Positions 15,134 to 32,264 of a DNA stretch of 64,000 bases are shown one piece after another (within the stretch, counting starts at the first letter, position 1; every line of letters begins with the position of its first letter). A model generated the notes under the pieces. That model was not told where the DNA came from, did no database searches, and worked only from the letters and a program-made list of their open reading frames with translations. Position numbers and translations under genes: made by a program. This DNA is from Salsipaludibacter sp963735045 (lineage in GTDB: Bacteria; Actinomycetota; Nitriliruptoria; Nitriliruptorales; Nitriliruptoraceae), in the NCBI GenBank assembly GCA_963735045.1, contig CAVTIZ010000002.1:372001-436000 (forward strand), in the 5' to 3' direction.

Positions 15134-15724
15134 GCGTCCGACACGTCGACTGATCGACGCGACGATCCGTCGGGGCCGCGCCTCGGACCACGTCGGTTGT
15201 CGGATCCACCCGCACTGGTGCGGGCGAGGTCCCCAACCGACTGGGGGTCATAGCGCGGCCCCGTCGGTGTGTCAAGGAGGAATTGGCGAGGCCATGGGCC
15301 CGGGGGTATGCTGTTCAGTCCGCCGTTGCCCCGTCGTCGCATTCGTGGTGATCTGACACGCAATCCTTCCTGATCCGCGGTTTTCCGCTCCCGCAGCCCT
15401 GCCTGCGCGGGAGCGTGTTGTCGTTGATGCCGGTTTCCTTGCCCTGATCTCCACGCTCGTTTCCCCGGTCCACGCCTTCAGCGTGCGCTCTGCGCACCCT
15501 GCCGTCGTGTGCGAGTCGTGACGCCCGCAGCGGGTTGCCCAGCCCACCTCGGTCCCACCTCGGCAGGGACCACCACGCACCACCCGGCCCGGCATCCCGC
15601 CACGGGGAGACCCCGGACCGACACGTGAGACCCGTCGCACTGCACGCCGCCCGTCCGCCCGCACCCGTTTTCTCATCCATGTGCTGATCGCCTGCACGTG
15701 GGTCGACCTCCAGGAGGTCCGAAG
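15134..15724 (+). promoter_or_regulatory. rpoBC leader region with promoter
   Basis: No gene is evident. TTGGCG (15283-15288) and TATGCT (15307-15312) with an 18-base spacer form a good housekeeping promoter. About 75 bases downstream a perfect 9-bp stem CGCTCCCGC (15386-15394)/GCGGGAGCG (15407-15415) is followed by TGTTGTCGTT, resembling an attenuator. The leader is over 400 bases long, so control of rpoBC by attenuation or a leader RNA is plausible. Confidence 0.55.
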
Positions 15725-19199
<3,475 letters not shown>

Positions 19200-19313
19200 T
19201 CACCCCTGGGTCCGGGTCGTCGCCCACGGCGGCGACCCGGCCACCCCGCACCACCCCGATCAAGAGGTTTTGCATCATCGATCCGCGACTTCGCGTCGCA
19301 CCAGGAGAACGTC

Positions 19314-23312
<3,999 letters not shown>

Positions 23313-23332
23313 GGCCACGCCGCGACACCCGA

Positions 23333-23365
23333 CGACGGGGCGCCCCATTCGGGGGCGCCCCGTCG
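23333..23365 (+). terminator. Terminator hairpin after rpoC
   Basis: CGACGGGGCGCCCC (23333-23346) pairs perfectly with GGGGCGCCCCGTCG (23352-23365) over a 5-base loop. No T-run follows, but the stem is very stable and may serve both directions. Confidence 0.65.
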
Positions 23366-23407
23366 CCGTGTCGTGACGCCAGCCCGGGCGTGCGCGAACC
23401 CCGGCGT

Positions 23408-23614
23408 TTGCAGACCTCGCTGCGCTCGTTGTGCCGGTCAGCGGGTGGAGTCGAGGGCGGCGTCGACCTCGGACTCGAGCTGGTCGAGGCGGTCGTCGGC
23501 GTCTGCCCTCGCGGGCTCGGGCAGATTGCAGAACTCGCTGCGCTCGTTGTGCCGGTCAGCGGGTGGAGTCGAGGGCGGCGTCGACCTCGGACTCGAGCTG
23601 GTCGAGGCGGTCGT
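23408..23614. repeat. 89-bp direct duplication covering the 3' end of a lipoprotein gene
   Basis: Positions 23408-23496 and 23526-23614 match at 118-base offset with one visible mismatch. The unit holds the last codons and stop of the leftward lipoprotein gene plus a GCTGCGCTCG palindromic element. Between the copies lies a TCTGCCC/GGGCAGA hairpin (23502-23508 with 23519-23525). The outer copy is therefore a promoterless gene-end remnant. Confidence 0.85.
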
Positions 23615-23972
23615 AGGCAGTGGTGACGCTGTCCGCGCCGGCATCGGCCTCGAAGCACTCGAAGAAGGTGCTCTCGGCGAAGGTGATCCACTCCAGTGCC
23701 GCCTGGTCCACCGCCTCGTCGGGGCCGGGCGTCAGCGTGGGACGCGCCTCGCGCAGGTCCACCAGGACCTCCTCGCAGGTGGCCTGCGCGGCACCGGACG
23801 TGACCAGGTCGCGGGTGGGGACCAGTGCCACGACGTCGTCCCATCGTGGTGTCCATGCGGCGACGGTGGGACGCTGGTCGCCACCGCCGCAGGCGCCGAG
23901 CACGAGGACCACCAGGATCGCCGCGGCCGCGACGACACCACGTCGCCGTGGCGGACCATGGCGGTGGGGCAT
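23556..23972 (-). CDS. Hypothetical lipoprotein
   Basis: The 138-residue protein has an Arg-rich N-terminus, a hydrophobic signal segment (VVAAAAILVVLVLG) and a lipobox ending GAC, with Cys28 as the lipidation site. The mature part has two further Cys (QATCEEVL and FFECFEAD) and an acidic helical tail ending LDQLESEVDAALDSTR. I recognise no domain. ATG 23972 is preferred because GGGAGG lies 7 bases upstream; the in-frame ATG at 23996 lies before that site. The last 18 codons are duplicated downstream. Confidence 0.75.
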   Translation of the reverse strand: MPHRHGPPRRRGVVAAAAILVVLVLGACGGGDQRPTVAAWTPRWDDVVALVPTRDLVTSGAAQATCEEVLVDLREARPTLTPGPDEAVDQAALEWITFAESTFFECFEADAGADSVTTAYDRLDQLESEVDAALDSTR

Positions 23973-24078
23973 GTGGCGACCTCCCGGACGTCGCATCGCC
24001 CGAGCGCCTCGCGCCGGGGTCGACTGTCCACGAGTGTGCCCGGCGGGGGTCGCGGCCGCCCGGCCGTCGCCGTGGTGG

Positions 24079-25434
24079 TCAGGCGACGCCGATGCTGTCC
24101 AGGGCGTCGGCGGACTCCACCAACCCGACCAGGCGGTCGAACACCGCCATGCGGTCGAACTGGGCAGCGTGGGCCCGGGCCCGCTCGCGCCAGGCCGCCC
24201 GCTCGCGTGGGGACATCGACACGGCCCGGTCGATGGCTGCGGCGATGCCGGCCGGGTCGTCGGTGTCCACGACCATGGCGGTGTCCCCGACGGCCTCGGG
24301 GATGCCGCCGGTCGTGGTGGTGATCGCCGGCCCGCCGCCCGCCAGCATCTCCTCGGCCAGGGCGATGCCGAAGGTCTCGACGAACTCGCGTCGCGGCTTG
24401 CTCGGCAGGGCGTAGGCGACGCACCCGGCCATCAGGTGCGGCTTCTCGGCGTCGGTCACGTCGTCGAGGAACGTGATTCGGTCCGCGGCCGGGGTCGCGG
24501 CTGCGTGGGCGCGCAGCGCCTGGGCCGCCGGGCCGCTGCCGGCCACGACCAGGCGCACCCGGTCCCGTGACGCCGACCGGACGTACCCGTCGAGCAGGTC
24601 GTCGACGCCCTTGGCCCGGGTCAGTCGGGACAGGAACAGCACGTAGCCATCCGGCCGGAGCCCGCGCGCGGCCAGGACCGCCGCGGTGTCGTCGGGGTCC
24701 AGGTCGACGTAGGCGCGGGTGTCGATGGCCGGGTGCGAGACCTCGACCCGGTCGCGACACCGGACCGCGAAGTCGGTGCCGAGGCGGGCGTCGACCTCCG
24801 TGGCGGCGGCCACGATCAGGTCTCGGGTGTAGGCCGACACGGCCACGCAGTGGTCGTTGCCCAGGTAGGTGGTGAACAGGTGCGCGGCCACGCCGAGGCG
24901 TCCCTCCTCGACGGCGGTCCGGGCGATGTCGGTGATGTCGGAGCCGACCGCCTCGGCGACGGTGGTGACGTCGACGGGAAGACCGGTCGCGCGTGCCGCG
25001 GTCACCGCCTCGGCCACGACCATGGCGTGGGGCAGCAGGTACAGCGACATGCAGATGGTGGGCACGCCGTCGGTGAACAGTTCCACCAGGCGGCCGACCA
25101 TGCCGGCGGTGTGGCGCCCGTCGGGCACCTTGTAGCCCCCCACGGGTCCGGGTCGTTCGACGGTGATGCCGGGGCTGTAGTCCAACACGCCGTCGTGGGG
25201 CTTGAGCGGCAGGCCCAGGTCGCGCAGGTGGTCGACCGGCCAGGTCACGATCCGGACGTCGTCGAAGCCCCGCAGCCGGGCCGCCTCGGCCAGGTTCCGC
25301 GCCTCGACGGAGTGACCACAGATGACCGGGTCGGCCCGGACGACCAGGACCAGTCGCCGCCTCGGGCTGGACGTCGTGGCCGCTGGGGCGGCGGCCAGTG
25401 ATCGGGGGACGCTGCGTCCGGGGGTGTCCGTCAT
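24079..25434 (-). CDS. Family 4-type (GT-B) glycosyltransferase
   Basis: The 451-residue protein has an N-terminal acceptor domain (CGHSVEARNLAEAARLRGF) and a C-terminal GT4 donor domain: VLFLSRLTRAKGVDDLLDGY near residue 265, VVAGSGPAAQALR, and the EX7E-like region EFVETFGIALAEEMLAGGGP. Retaining GT4 enzymes use nucleotide-activated sugars, often GDP- or UDP-linked. It has no signal peptide or membrane segment. GGAG precedes ATG 25434. It starts 38 bases after the GH92 mannosidase gene on the same strand, so the two are likely co-transcribed. Confidence 0.85.
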   Translation of the reverse strand: MTDTPGRSVPRSLAAAPAATTSSPRRRLVLVVRADPVICGHSVEARNLAEAARLRGFDDVRIVTWPVDHLRDLGLPLKPHDGVLDYSPGITVERPGPVGGYKVPDGRHTAGMVGRLVELFTDGVPTICMSLYLLPHAMVVAEAVTAARATGLPVDVTTVAEAVGSDITDIARTAVEEGRLGVAAHLFTTYLGNDHCVAVSAYTRDLIVAAATEVDARLGTDFAVRCRDRVEVSHPAIDTRAYVDLDPDDTAAVLAARGLRPDGYVLFLSRLTRAKGVDDLLDGYVRSASRDRVRLVVAGSGPAAQALRAHAAATPAADRITFLDDVTDAEKPHLMAGCVAYALPSKPRREFVETFGIALAEEMLAGGGPAITTTTGGIPEAVGDTAMVVDTDDPAGIAAAIDRAVSMSPRERAAWRERARAHAAQFDRMAVFDRLVGLVESADALDSIGVA

Positions 25435-25472
25435 GCGGGCTCCGTCGGGTCGGTCGGTGGGGGGCGGTCGGG

Positions 25473-27677
25473 TCAGGCGGCGGTGCCGGGCCGGTGCGAC
25501 GGCGGGCGGGCCGTGCGTCCCCACCCCGACGGCTCCGGTCCGACCTCGAAGCGGATGCGGTCGACGTGGCGGAGGTCACGGCTGTCGAGGTGGGTGCGAT
25601 CCACGCGGCGGTCGTCGAGGTGGACGCCCTGCACGTACTGGGTGGGGCGACCGGGCTCGGGTGGCACCACGCCCTCGGCGACGATCTCGACCGGATGACC
25701 GCCGACGTCGATCGTGGCATGGGGGACGGCCGGCGCATTGAGCAGGAACAGGTGCTGGCCGGCGACCGGGAACAGCCCGAGGGTGGCCCACACGACCCAC
25801 GAGCTCAGCCCGCCGGAGTCGTCGTTGCCCGGCAGGCCGCCACGACCGGTTCCGAACTGGTTGGCCAGTGCGGCGTCGACCACCTCGGTGGTGCGGTCGG
25901 GTCGGCCCGCCCAGTGGTAGGCCCAGGGCGCCTCCATGTCGGGTTCGTTGTTGAGGCCCTCGAAGCGGTGCAGGGCATAGCCGGCCGCCACCTCGGGACC
26001 CAGCGGTGGCTGGCCGAGCTGCTTGACGGGGTCGGCGCCGTAGCCGAAGAAGCGGTCCAGCAGGGCCATGAAGGCGTCGTCACCCCCGGCCAGGGCGATG
26101 CGGCGCTCCATGTCGTGGACCAGCCGGAACGAGTAGTTCCAGCGACCCCCCTCGTAGAAGGTCGAGTCGATCAGCAGCCCGGTCTCGGGATCGAAGGCGT
26201 TGACCCACCGGGTCGCGAGGTCGTCGAAGCGGTCCGCCAACGCGTCGTCGCCCACCAGTCGGGCGATCCGGGCGGTGCAGGCATACGCCTGGGCGAGGTC
26301 GAGGGTGTGGGTGACCGGGTGGGTGATCCCGTGGTCGACGAACTCCTCGCCGAAGGCACGGCGCAGGTCGGCATGGAGGTGGACCAGGGCCCAGTCCCAG
26401 TCGATGCCGTCCAGCCCGAGCGCGGCCACGTCACCGACCAGGGTGTGGGCCAGCGCGCTGGCCTGGCGGAAGAAGCGGTCCGAGCCCCGGGCCATGCGAT
26501 AGCCGATGGGGAGGTTGCCCTCCTCCTCGCACACCTTCAGCAGGGCGTTGACGAGTTCGACGGCCCGGTCGGGCGCGATGGTGGTCAGCAGCGGCAGCTG
26601 CGTCTTGTAGATGTCCCACATCGTGGAGATGTCGAACGCCCACGGACCGTCCCCCGGCCAGAACGGGCTCTCGTTGGGGGCGAAGCTGGGCTTGACCAGG
26701 GAGTGGTACAGCGCCGTGGCCACGACCGTGCGCTGGTCGGCGTCGTCGGTCTCGATGGTGATGCGGTCGAGGTGGTCGTCCCAGGCCGCCATCGTGGCGG
26801 CCTCGCGTCCGGCGTAGGCACCCTGGCCGGTCCCGCAGTCGGCCCGCAGGTTGGCCTCGGCCTGGTCGGTGCCGCGCAGCGAGAACCCGAGGCGGACCTC
26901 CACGGTGTCGCCCGCGGCGGCCGGTCCCATCACCAGCAGTCCGAACGGACGCAGGGTGGTCTCACGGATGGAGTCGAACTCCAGCCGACGCCCGCCCGCC
27001 ATCAGGCGACGGTCGTACCACAGCAGTTGGCGCCAGTCGGGGGTCGTGAACTCGGCATGGACCGCGATCGGCACGCCCTCGAACGCGACCTGTCCGCGGG
27101 CAACGCCCGGTGCGGTGCTCTCGAGCTCGGCGCGGATCGGGACCGTCGCGCCATGGTCGATCGCCAGGCCACCCAGGCTGAAGTCGAGGACGACCCGCGC
27201 GTCGCGATGCTCGGGAAAGGTGTAGCGGTGGACCGCGCTCTTGGGGCCGACGGTGAGCTCGCAACGGATCCCGGTGTCCAGGGTCGCCGCGTAGCGACCG
27301 GGGGACGCCTCCTCGTCGTGGAGCGCCCACTGGTCACCCAGCGCGTCCAGCGGTTGCAGCATGGGGGTGACCCGGAAGTAGTTGTAGTACTTGCGGATCG
27401 CCCCCGTTCCGGACTGTTGGAAGTGGGTGAAGCCCGAGGCCTGGAGCCGGTCGTGGAGGGGGAGGGGAACCCCCTCGGTGTTGAGCCGGTGGGTGCCGTA
27501 GCCGGTGGGGTAGGCACCGGAGTAGGCGCAGGCCGAGACCATGCCGAGCGGATGGCAGGCACCCGGGTGGGTGTTGCCGACCTGCGGCTTGGGCCACCAC
27601 CACCTGGCCGCCAGTCCCCGGGCCGGGGCCAGGTCGGTGACCCCGGTGCCGATGAACGGGTCGACGGCGTCACGCAT
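25473..27677 (-). CDS. Glycoside hydrolase family 92 alpha-mannosidase-like protein
   Basis: The 734-residue protein starts MRDAVDPFIGTGVTDLAP and has the GH92 hallmarks GNTHPGACHPLGMVS near the N-terminus, FAPNESPFWPGDGPWAFDIS, a segment ending GLNNEPDMEAPW, and GNDDSGGLSSW near residue 616. GH92 enzymes are Ca-dependent inverting exo-alpha-mannosidases. No signal peptide is visible, so unlike many GH92 enzymes it is predicted cytosolic. ATG 27677 has GAGG upstream at slightly long spacing; GTG 27710 is the alternative. It is likely the first gene of a two-gene operon with the GT4 glycosyltransferase, suggesting handling of a mannose-containing intracellular glycan (inference). Confidence 0.88.
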   Translation of the reverse strand: MRDAVDPFIGTGVTDLAPARGLAARWWWPKPQVGNTHPGACHPLGMVSACAYSGAYPTGYGTHRLNTEGVPLPLHDRLQASGFTHFQQSGTGAIRKYYNYFRVTPMLQPLDALGDQWALHDEEASPGRYAATLDTGIRCELTVGPKSAVHRYTFPEHRDARVVLDFSLGGLAIDHGATVPIRAELESTAPGVARGQVAFEGVPIAVHAEFTTPDWRQLLWYDRRLMAGGRRLEFDSIRETTLRPFGLLVMGPAAAGDTVEVRLGFSLRGTDQAEANLRADCGTGQGAYAGREAATMAAWDDHLDRITIETDDADQRTVVATALYHSLVKPSFAPNESPFWPGDGPWAFDISTMWDIYKTQLPLLTTIAPDRAVELVNALLKVCEEEGNLPIGYRMARGSDRFFRQASALAHTLVGDVAALGLDGIDWDWALVHLHADLRRAFGEEFVDHGITHPVTHTLDLAQAYACTARIARLVGDDALADRFDDLATRWVNAFDPETGLLIDSTFYEGGRWNYSFRLVHDMERRIALAGGDDAFMALLDRFFGYGADPVKQLGQPPLGPEVAAGYALHRFEGLNNEPDMEAPWAYHWAGRPDRTTEVVDAALANQFGTGRGGLPGNDDSGGLSSWVVWATLGLFPVAGQHLFLLNAPAVPHATIDVGGHPVEIVAEGVVPPEPGRPTQYVQGVHLDDRRVDRTHLDSRDLRHVDRIRFEVGPEPSGWGRTARPPSHRPGTAA

Positions 27678-28063
27678 GCCGGCAGCCTCGTCGGGTCCGG
27701 CCCGGGCCACGACGGCCCCGCGCCGGTGCGGGCCAGGCCCATCGAGTGGTCATGTGGCGTCGGTCTGGTGGGGACACACGGTCGGTGGCGGCGACGCTAA
27801 TTCCGCCATGTCACACCCGTGTTACGGCCACATGACAACCCCGCGTGCCCGGCCTCGTCGGATCGGGGCGCGCGCGGGACGTATCAGGGCGGGCGACGTG
27901 GCATCCAAACCGTGGGGCCACGGGACTGGAGTCCTACCTCCTCCACCCTGCAGACCCGGTTCCGCGCAGAACACGATTGCTAGAATTGGCTTGCGCGCAA
28001 GGGCGACGGGTCACGACCACCGGTCGTGAAGGGTGCTCGCTGAATCGCCTGGGGGGGCGCGAC
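27678..28063. promoter_or_regulatory. Divergent control region with a TAGAAT box and a 10-bp palindrome
   Basis: No gene is seen between the leftward GH92 gene and the rightward secreted-protein gene. TAGAAT (27981-27986) is a near-consensus -10, with a weak -35 (GGTTCC, 27958-27963) 17 bases upstream. The palindrome TTGCGCGCAA (27991-28000) covers the expected start site and could be an operator. Confidence 0.45.
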
Positions 28064-31000
28064 ATGCAACGACAGATCCAAGGCACCACGCGTCTTCGTG
28101 GGCCGATCGCGCTGGTGGCGCTGCTGGTGGGGTCGCTGCTCGCTCTGGCCGGCCCGGCCGTGGCCGACGAGCGCGTCCTGGTCACCGATGACTTCGACGA
28201 CGACTCGTTGTCGCCGGCCTGGTCGATCCGCGACGGCTACGCGCTGGCCCGTCCGGGCGACGTCGCCAACCACGCGTCGGCGGCGGTGGCCGACGGCCAC
28301 CTGGAGCTGTCCTTCCCCGCGGGTGCCGAGCACAACCAGTGGTTCCTGCGCCAGGTCGAGGCACAGCGTGCCTACGAGGGGAGCGGGGTCTACGAGATCG
28401 AGGTGGACACGGGGTTCACCGGGAGCCAGCAGGTCGGCCTGTCCTTCGAGAGTGCGCCCGGCACCTTCATGCAGTTCATGCTCTACTCCGAGCAGCAAGG
28501 TGTTCGGCTACGTCGAGCGGTTCGTCAACACCGGTGGCGTCCAGTCCAAGGCGACGGTCGCCAGCTTCAACACGGGTTCCGTCGCCCCGGAGCCCGGTCC
28601 GTGGCACCTTCGCGTCACCGTCGACGACGTTCCCGACCACACGGATCGGACGTGGACGTTCGAGTGGTCACGAGACGGCGTCGCCTGGACCACCGGCGCC
28701 ACGGGGTCCTTCGAGGACGCCAGCAGCCACGGTGACGTCGGCGACATCCAGACCGTGGGGATCTTCGCGGGCAACCAGCCGCAGGGATTCGATGGCTACA
28801 ACGCCCGGATCGACCGGTTCCGCATGGACGCCGAGGGGCGTTCGGCGCCCACGCAGCCGCCGTCCGCGCCGACGGGCGTCGAGGCCGCACCCGGTGATGC
28901 CAGCGTCACGCTGACATGGCCACTGGTCCCCGGGGCCGACGCCTACCGGGTCTCCCGCACCGACGACCCCGGTGGCACCTGGGTCCCGTTGGCCGACGTC
29001 GTGGGCGCCAGCCTGGTCGACGACGACGTCGTCAACGGCACCACCTATCACTACGCCGTGACGGCGGTCAACGCGGTCGGGGAGTCGCCGTCGTCGAGCA
29101 GTGTGTCGGCCACGCCTGCCGCCGTCGTGTCCGCGATCCCGCAGTCGGGCCTGATCCTGTCGCTGGACGCGTCGTCGCTGGACCTGGCGACGGGGGACCC
29201 GGTGACGGCCTGGGACGGCGCGGTCGGCGCTGCCTCGGGGACCGGGTCGGCCCGCCCGACCTATGTCGACCGCGGCGTCGGCGGCGAGCCCTCCGTCCGC
29301 TTCGACGGGATCGACGACCTGCTCGACCTCGGTGACGGCTACGACGACTTCACCAGTGGCCTGTCCGTGTTCGTCGTCGCGGAACCGACGGCCCTGCAGT
29401 CCGGCGCCAAGTGGTTGTTGCTCGGCAACGGACCCAGCGTCGACAACGTCGTCCTCGGTGGCTCCGGATCGTCGGACCGGATGCAGTACTTCACCACCAC
29501 GTCCGGTGGTGGGGCCGGGTGGTTCACCACCGGATCGGCCGTGACCGTGGGGTCGGCAGGACTCTACGCCGTGGTCCAGGGCGGTGGCGCGGTCAACGCC
29601 ACGACCAGTGCCACGGTGTCGCGTGACGGTGTCGCGGTGGGGACGGGAAACGTGTTCGTGCCGCCGGTGGCCACACGGACCGACAACCGCTTCGGGACCA
29701 GCTACTGGAACGAAGGCCGCTTCCAGGGCGACGTTGCCGAGATCCTGGTCTATGACCGCACCCTGACGGCGGCCGAGCAGGTCGCCGTCAGCGAGGCGCT
29801 CATGGCCGAGTACCACGTCGGGGACGAGGTCGAGCCGGTGCCGCCGGCGACGCCGACGGGCCTGGCCGCGGTGGGCGGCGACGGGTCGGTCGGCCTGTCG
29901 TGGAGCCCGGTGGCCGACGCCGAGGGCTACTCGGTGTCGCGTTCGTCGAGTGCGTCCGGTCCGTTCACGGAGGTTGCGGACGTGACCGGCACGTCGTGGA
30001 CCGACGAGTCGGTGGCCAACGGCCAGACCCGTCACTACGTGGTCGCGGCGACCAACGCTGCCGGGTCCTCCGGGTCGAGCGCGGTGGTGTCGGCCACCGC
30101 CCAGGCACCCCAGCCGGTGCCGCCGGCGACGCCGACGGGCCTGGCCGCGGTGGGCGGCGACGGGTCGGTCGGCCTGTCGTGGAGCCCGGTGGCCGACGCC
30201 GAGGGCTACTCGGTGTCGCGTTCGTCGAGTGCGTCCGGTCCGTTCACGGAGGTTGCGGACGTGACCGGCACGTCGTGGACCGACGAGTCGGTGGCCAACG
30301 GCCAGACCCGTCACTACGTGGTCGCGGCGACCAACGCTGCCGGGTCCTCCGGGTCGAGCGCGGTGGTGTCCGCCACCGCCCAGGCACCCCAGCCGGACCC
30401 GGATCCCGATCCGGATCCGCCGGTTGACGGCGTGCCCCAGGACGGCCTTGTGGTGTCCCTGGACGCCGCTGAACTGGACCTGTCGGCCGGCGATCCCGTC
30501 GGGGTGTGGTCCGGGGCCACCGCGACGGGGGCCGCCCGCCCGACCTACGTCACCACCGGTCAGGGGGGCCGCCCGGCCGTGCACTTCGATGGCGTGGACG
30601 ACTTCCTCGACCTCGGTGACGGCTTCGCGGACTTCACCGACGGCGTGTCGATGGCGATCGTGTCCCGGCCGGCTGCACGCCAGACGGGTGCGAAGTGGGT
30701 CGCCCTCGGCAACGGCGCCGGCGTCGACAACGTCGTGCTGGGCAACGCCGGCAGCAGCGACGGCCTGCAGTTCTTCACCACGACCGCCGGGGGCGCCTAC
30801 GGCTGGTTCAACACCGGCCCGGCGACCACCGTCGGGGAGGCCGCCGTCCACCTGGTGACCCAGCCCGGCGGCTCGCCCGGCCAGCAGGTGACGGCCACCG
30901 TGTCGCGCGACGGCACCGCCGTCGGTTCCGGGTCGGTGTTCGTGCCGACGGTGGCGCCACGCACCGACAACCGGTTCGGGAAGTCCTACTGGAACGAAGG

Positions 31001-32126
31001 CTGGTTCGACGGCGACCTCACCCGGTTGCTGGTCTGGGACCGTGAACTCACCAGCGCCGAGCAGCAGGCCGTGACCGCCCACCTGCAGGAGCTCCTGGAG
31101 GCTCCCCCGGCGCCCGACCCCGAGCCCGAGCCCGACCCGGAGCCGTCGCCGGACCCCGAGCCGTCGCCCGAGCCCGACCCGGAGCCGTCGCCGGAGCCGT
31201 CGCCCGAGCCCGACCCGGAGCCGTCGCCGGACCCCGAGCCGTCGCCCGAGCCCGACCCGGAGCCGTCGCCGGACCCCGAGCCGTCGCCGGAGCCAGAGCC
31301 GTCGCCCGAGCCCGACCCGGAGCCGTCGCCGGACCCCGAGCCCGACCCGGAGCCGTCGCCGGACCCCGAGCCGTCGCCGGACCCCGAGCCGTCGCCGGAC
31401 CCCGAGCCGTCGCCCGAGCCCGACCCCGAGGTCCCTGCGGTCCCGAGCGAGGGACTCGTGGTGTCCCTCGACGCGTCGTCGCTCGACCTCGGCGACGGGG
31501 ACGCAGTCACGGACTGGGCAGGTGCCACCGCCACCGGCGCGGCCAGCCCGACCTTCGTGGGAGACGGCATCGGTGGCCACCCGTCCGTTCGCTTCGACGG
31601 TGTGGACGACTTCCTGGACCTTGGTGACGGCCATGCCGACTTCACGGCCGGGGTGTCGATGTTCGTGGTGGCCGAACCGTCGCAGTTGCAGGGCGGCGCC
31701 AAGTGGATCGCCCTGGGCAACGGCCCCGGCGTGGACAACGTGGTGCTGGGATCGGCCGGTGCGAGCAGCGGCCTCCAGTACTTCACGACCTCGGCGGCGG
31801 GCGCCTACGGGTGGTTCAACACCGGCGCGGCCCAGGCCGTTGGCGACGCCATGGTGGTGTCGACCGTCCAGGGGGGTGGGACCCCCGGCGCGAAGGTCCC
31901 GGCCACGGTGTCCCGGGACGGGGCGGTGGTCGGCAGCGGCAGCGTGTTCGTGCCGCCGGTCGTCGAACGCACCGTCAACCAGGTCGGCAAGAGCTACTGG
32001 AACGAGGGTTGGCTGTCGGGGGAGGTGGCCGAGGTGTTGGTCTACGACCGCGCGCTGACCACCGTCGAGCACGATGCCGTCGTGGCCCATCTCGCGTCGA
32101 AGTGGTCGCTCGCCGAGGGCAGCTGA
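28064..32126 (+). CDS. Large secreted multidomain LamG/fibronectin type III protein, apparent frameshift
   Basis: The gene encodes about 1,354 residues. After a signal peptide (LRGPIALVALLVGSLLALAG, cleavage near AVADE) come a beta-sandwich domain (residues about 35-250), an Fn3 domain, a LamG-like concanavalin-fold domain (DASSLDLATGDPVTAWDGA), two almost identical Fn3 domains, a second LamG-like domain, a PDPEPSPE linker of about 108 residues, and a third LamG-like domain ending at 32126. No anchor motif is seen, so it may be released or bind glycans. ATG 28064 follows GGGGGG. The frame changes at 28496: ...CAG then AAG GTG TTC needs removal of one C (or a two-base loss). The downstream frame then runs intact to TGA. 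Adhesion or polysaccharide binding is inferred from the folds. Confidence 0.8.
29835..30392 (+). repeat. 279-bp in-frame tandem duplication of an Fn3 domain
   Basis: Units at 29835-30113 and 30114-30392 are identical apart from one visible change (GTCGGCC to GTCCGCC near the end). Each encodes 93 residues, one Fn3 domain plus linker. Near-identity in a degenerate code indicates recent duplication or ongoing recombination. Confidence 0.9.
31110..31430 (+). repeat. Proline/acidic tandem-repeat linker
   Basis: Degenerate repeats of 6 and 12 bases around GACCCCGAGCCGTCGCC encode (PDPEPSPE)n. It is an extended, negatively charged spacer between two LamG-like domains. Length is likely variable between strains by slippage. 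Confidence 0.85.
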
Positions 32127-32264
32127 CCAGCCGGACCGTGTGGCCGGGCCACCCGGTGTCGGCCCCGTCGCCGAAGGGGCGGTGGGCGGGCCGGAGGTAG
32201 CATCGCGGGTCGACCTCGAACCGCTCGGAATCCGCCGCATGAGCACGCCCGCACTGGCACGACC

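Noticed and set aside
31110..31430. CRISPR-like array of short repeats
   Set aside because: Repeats are contiguous, in frame and lack unique spacers; they encode the PDPEPSPE linker.
32127..32264. T-box riboswitch ahead of ileS
   Set aside because: No specifier loop or conserved T-box sequence is visible in the 138-base leader.
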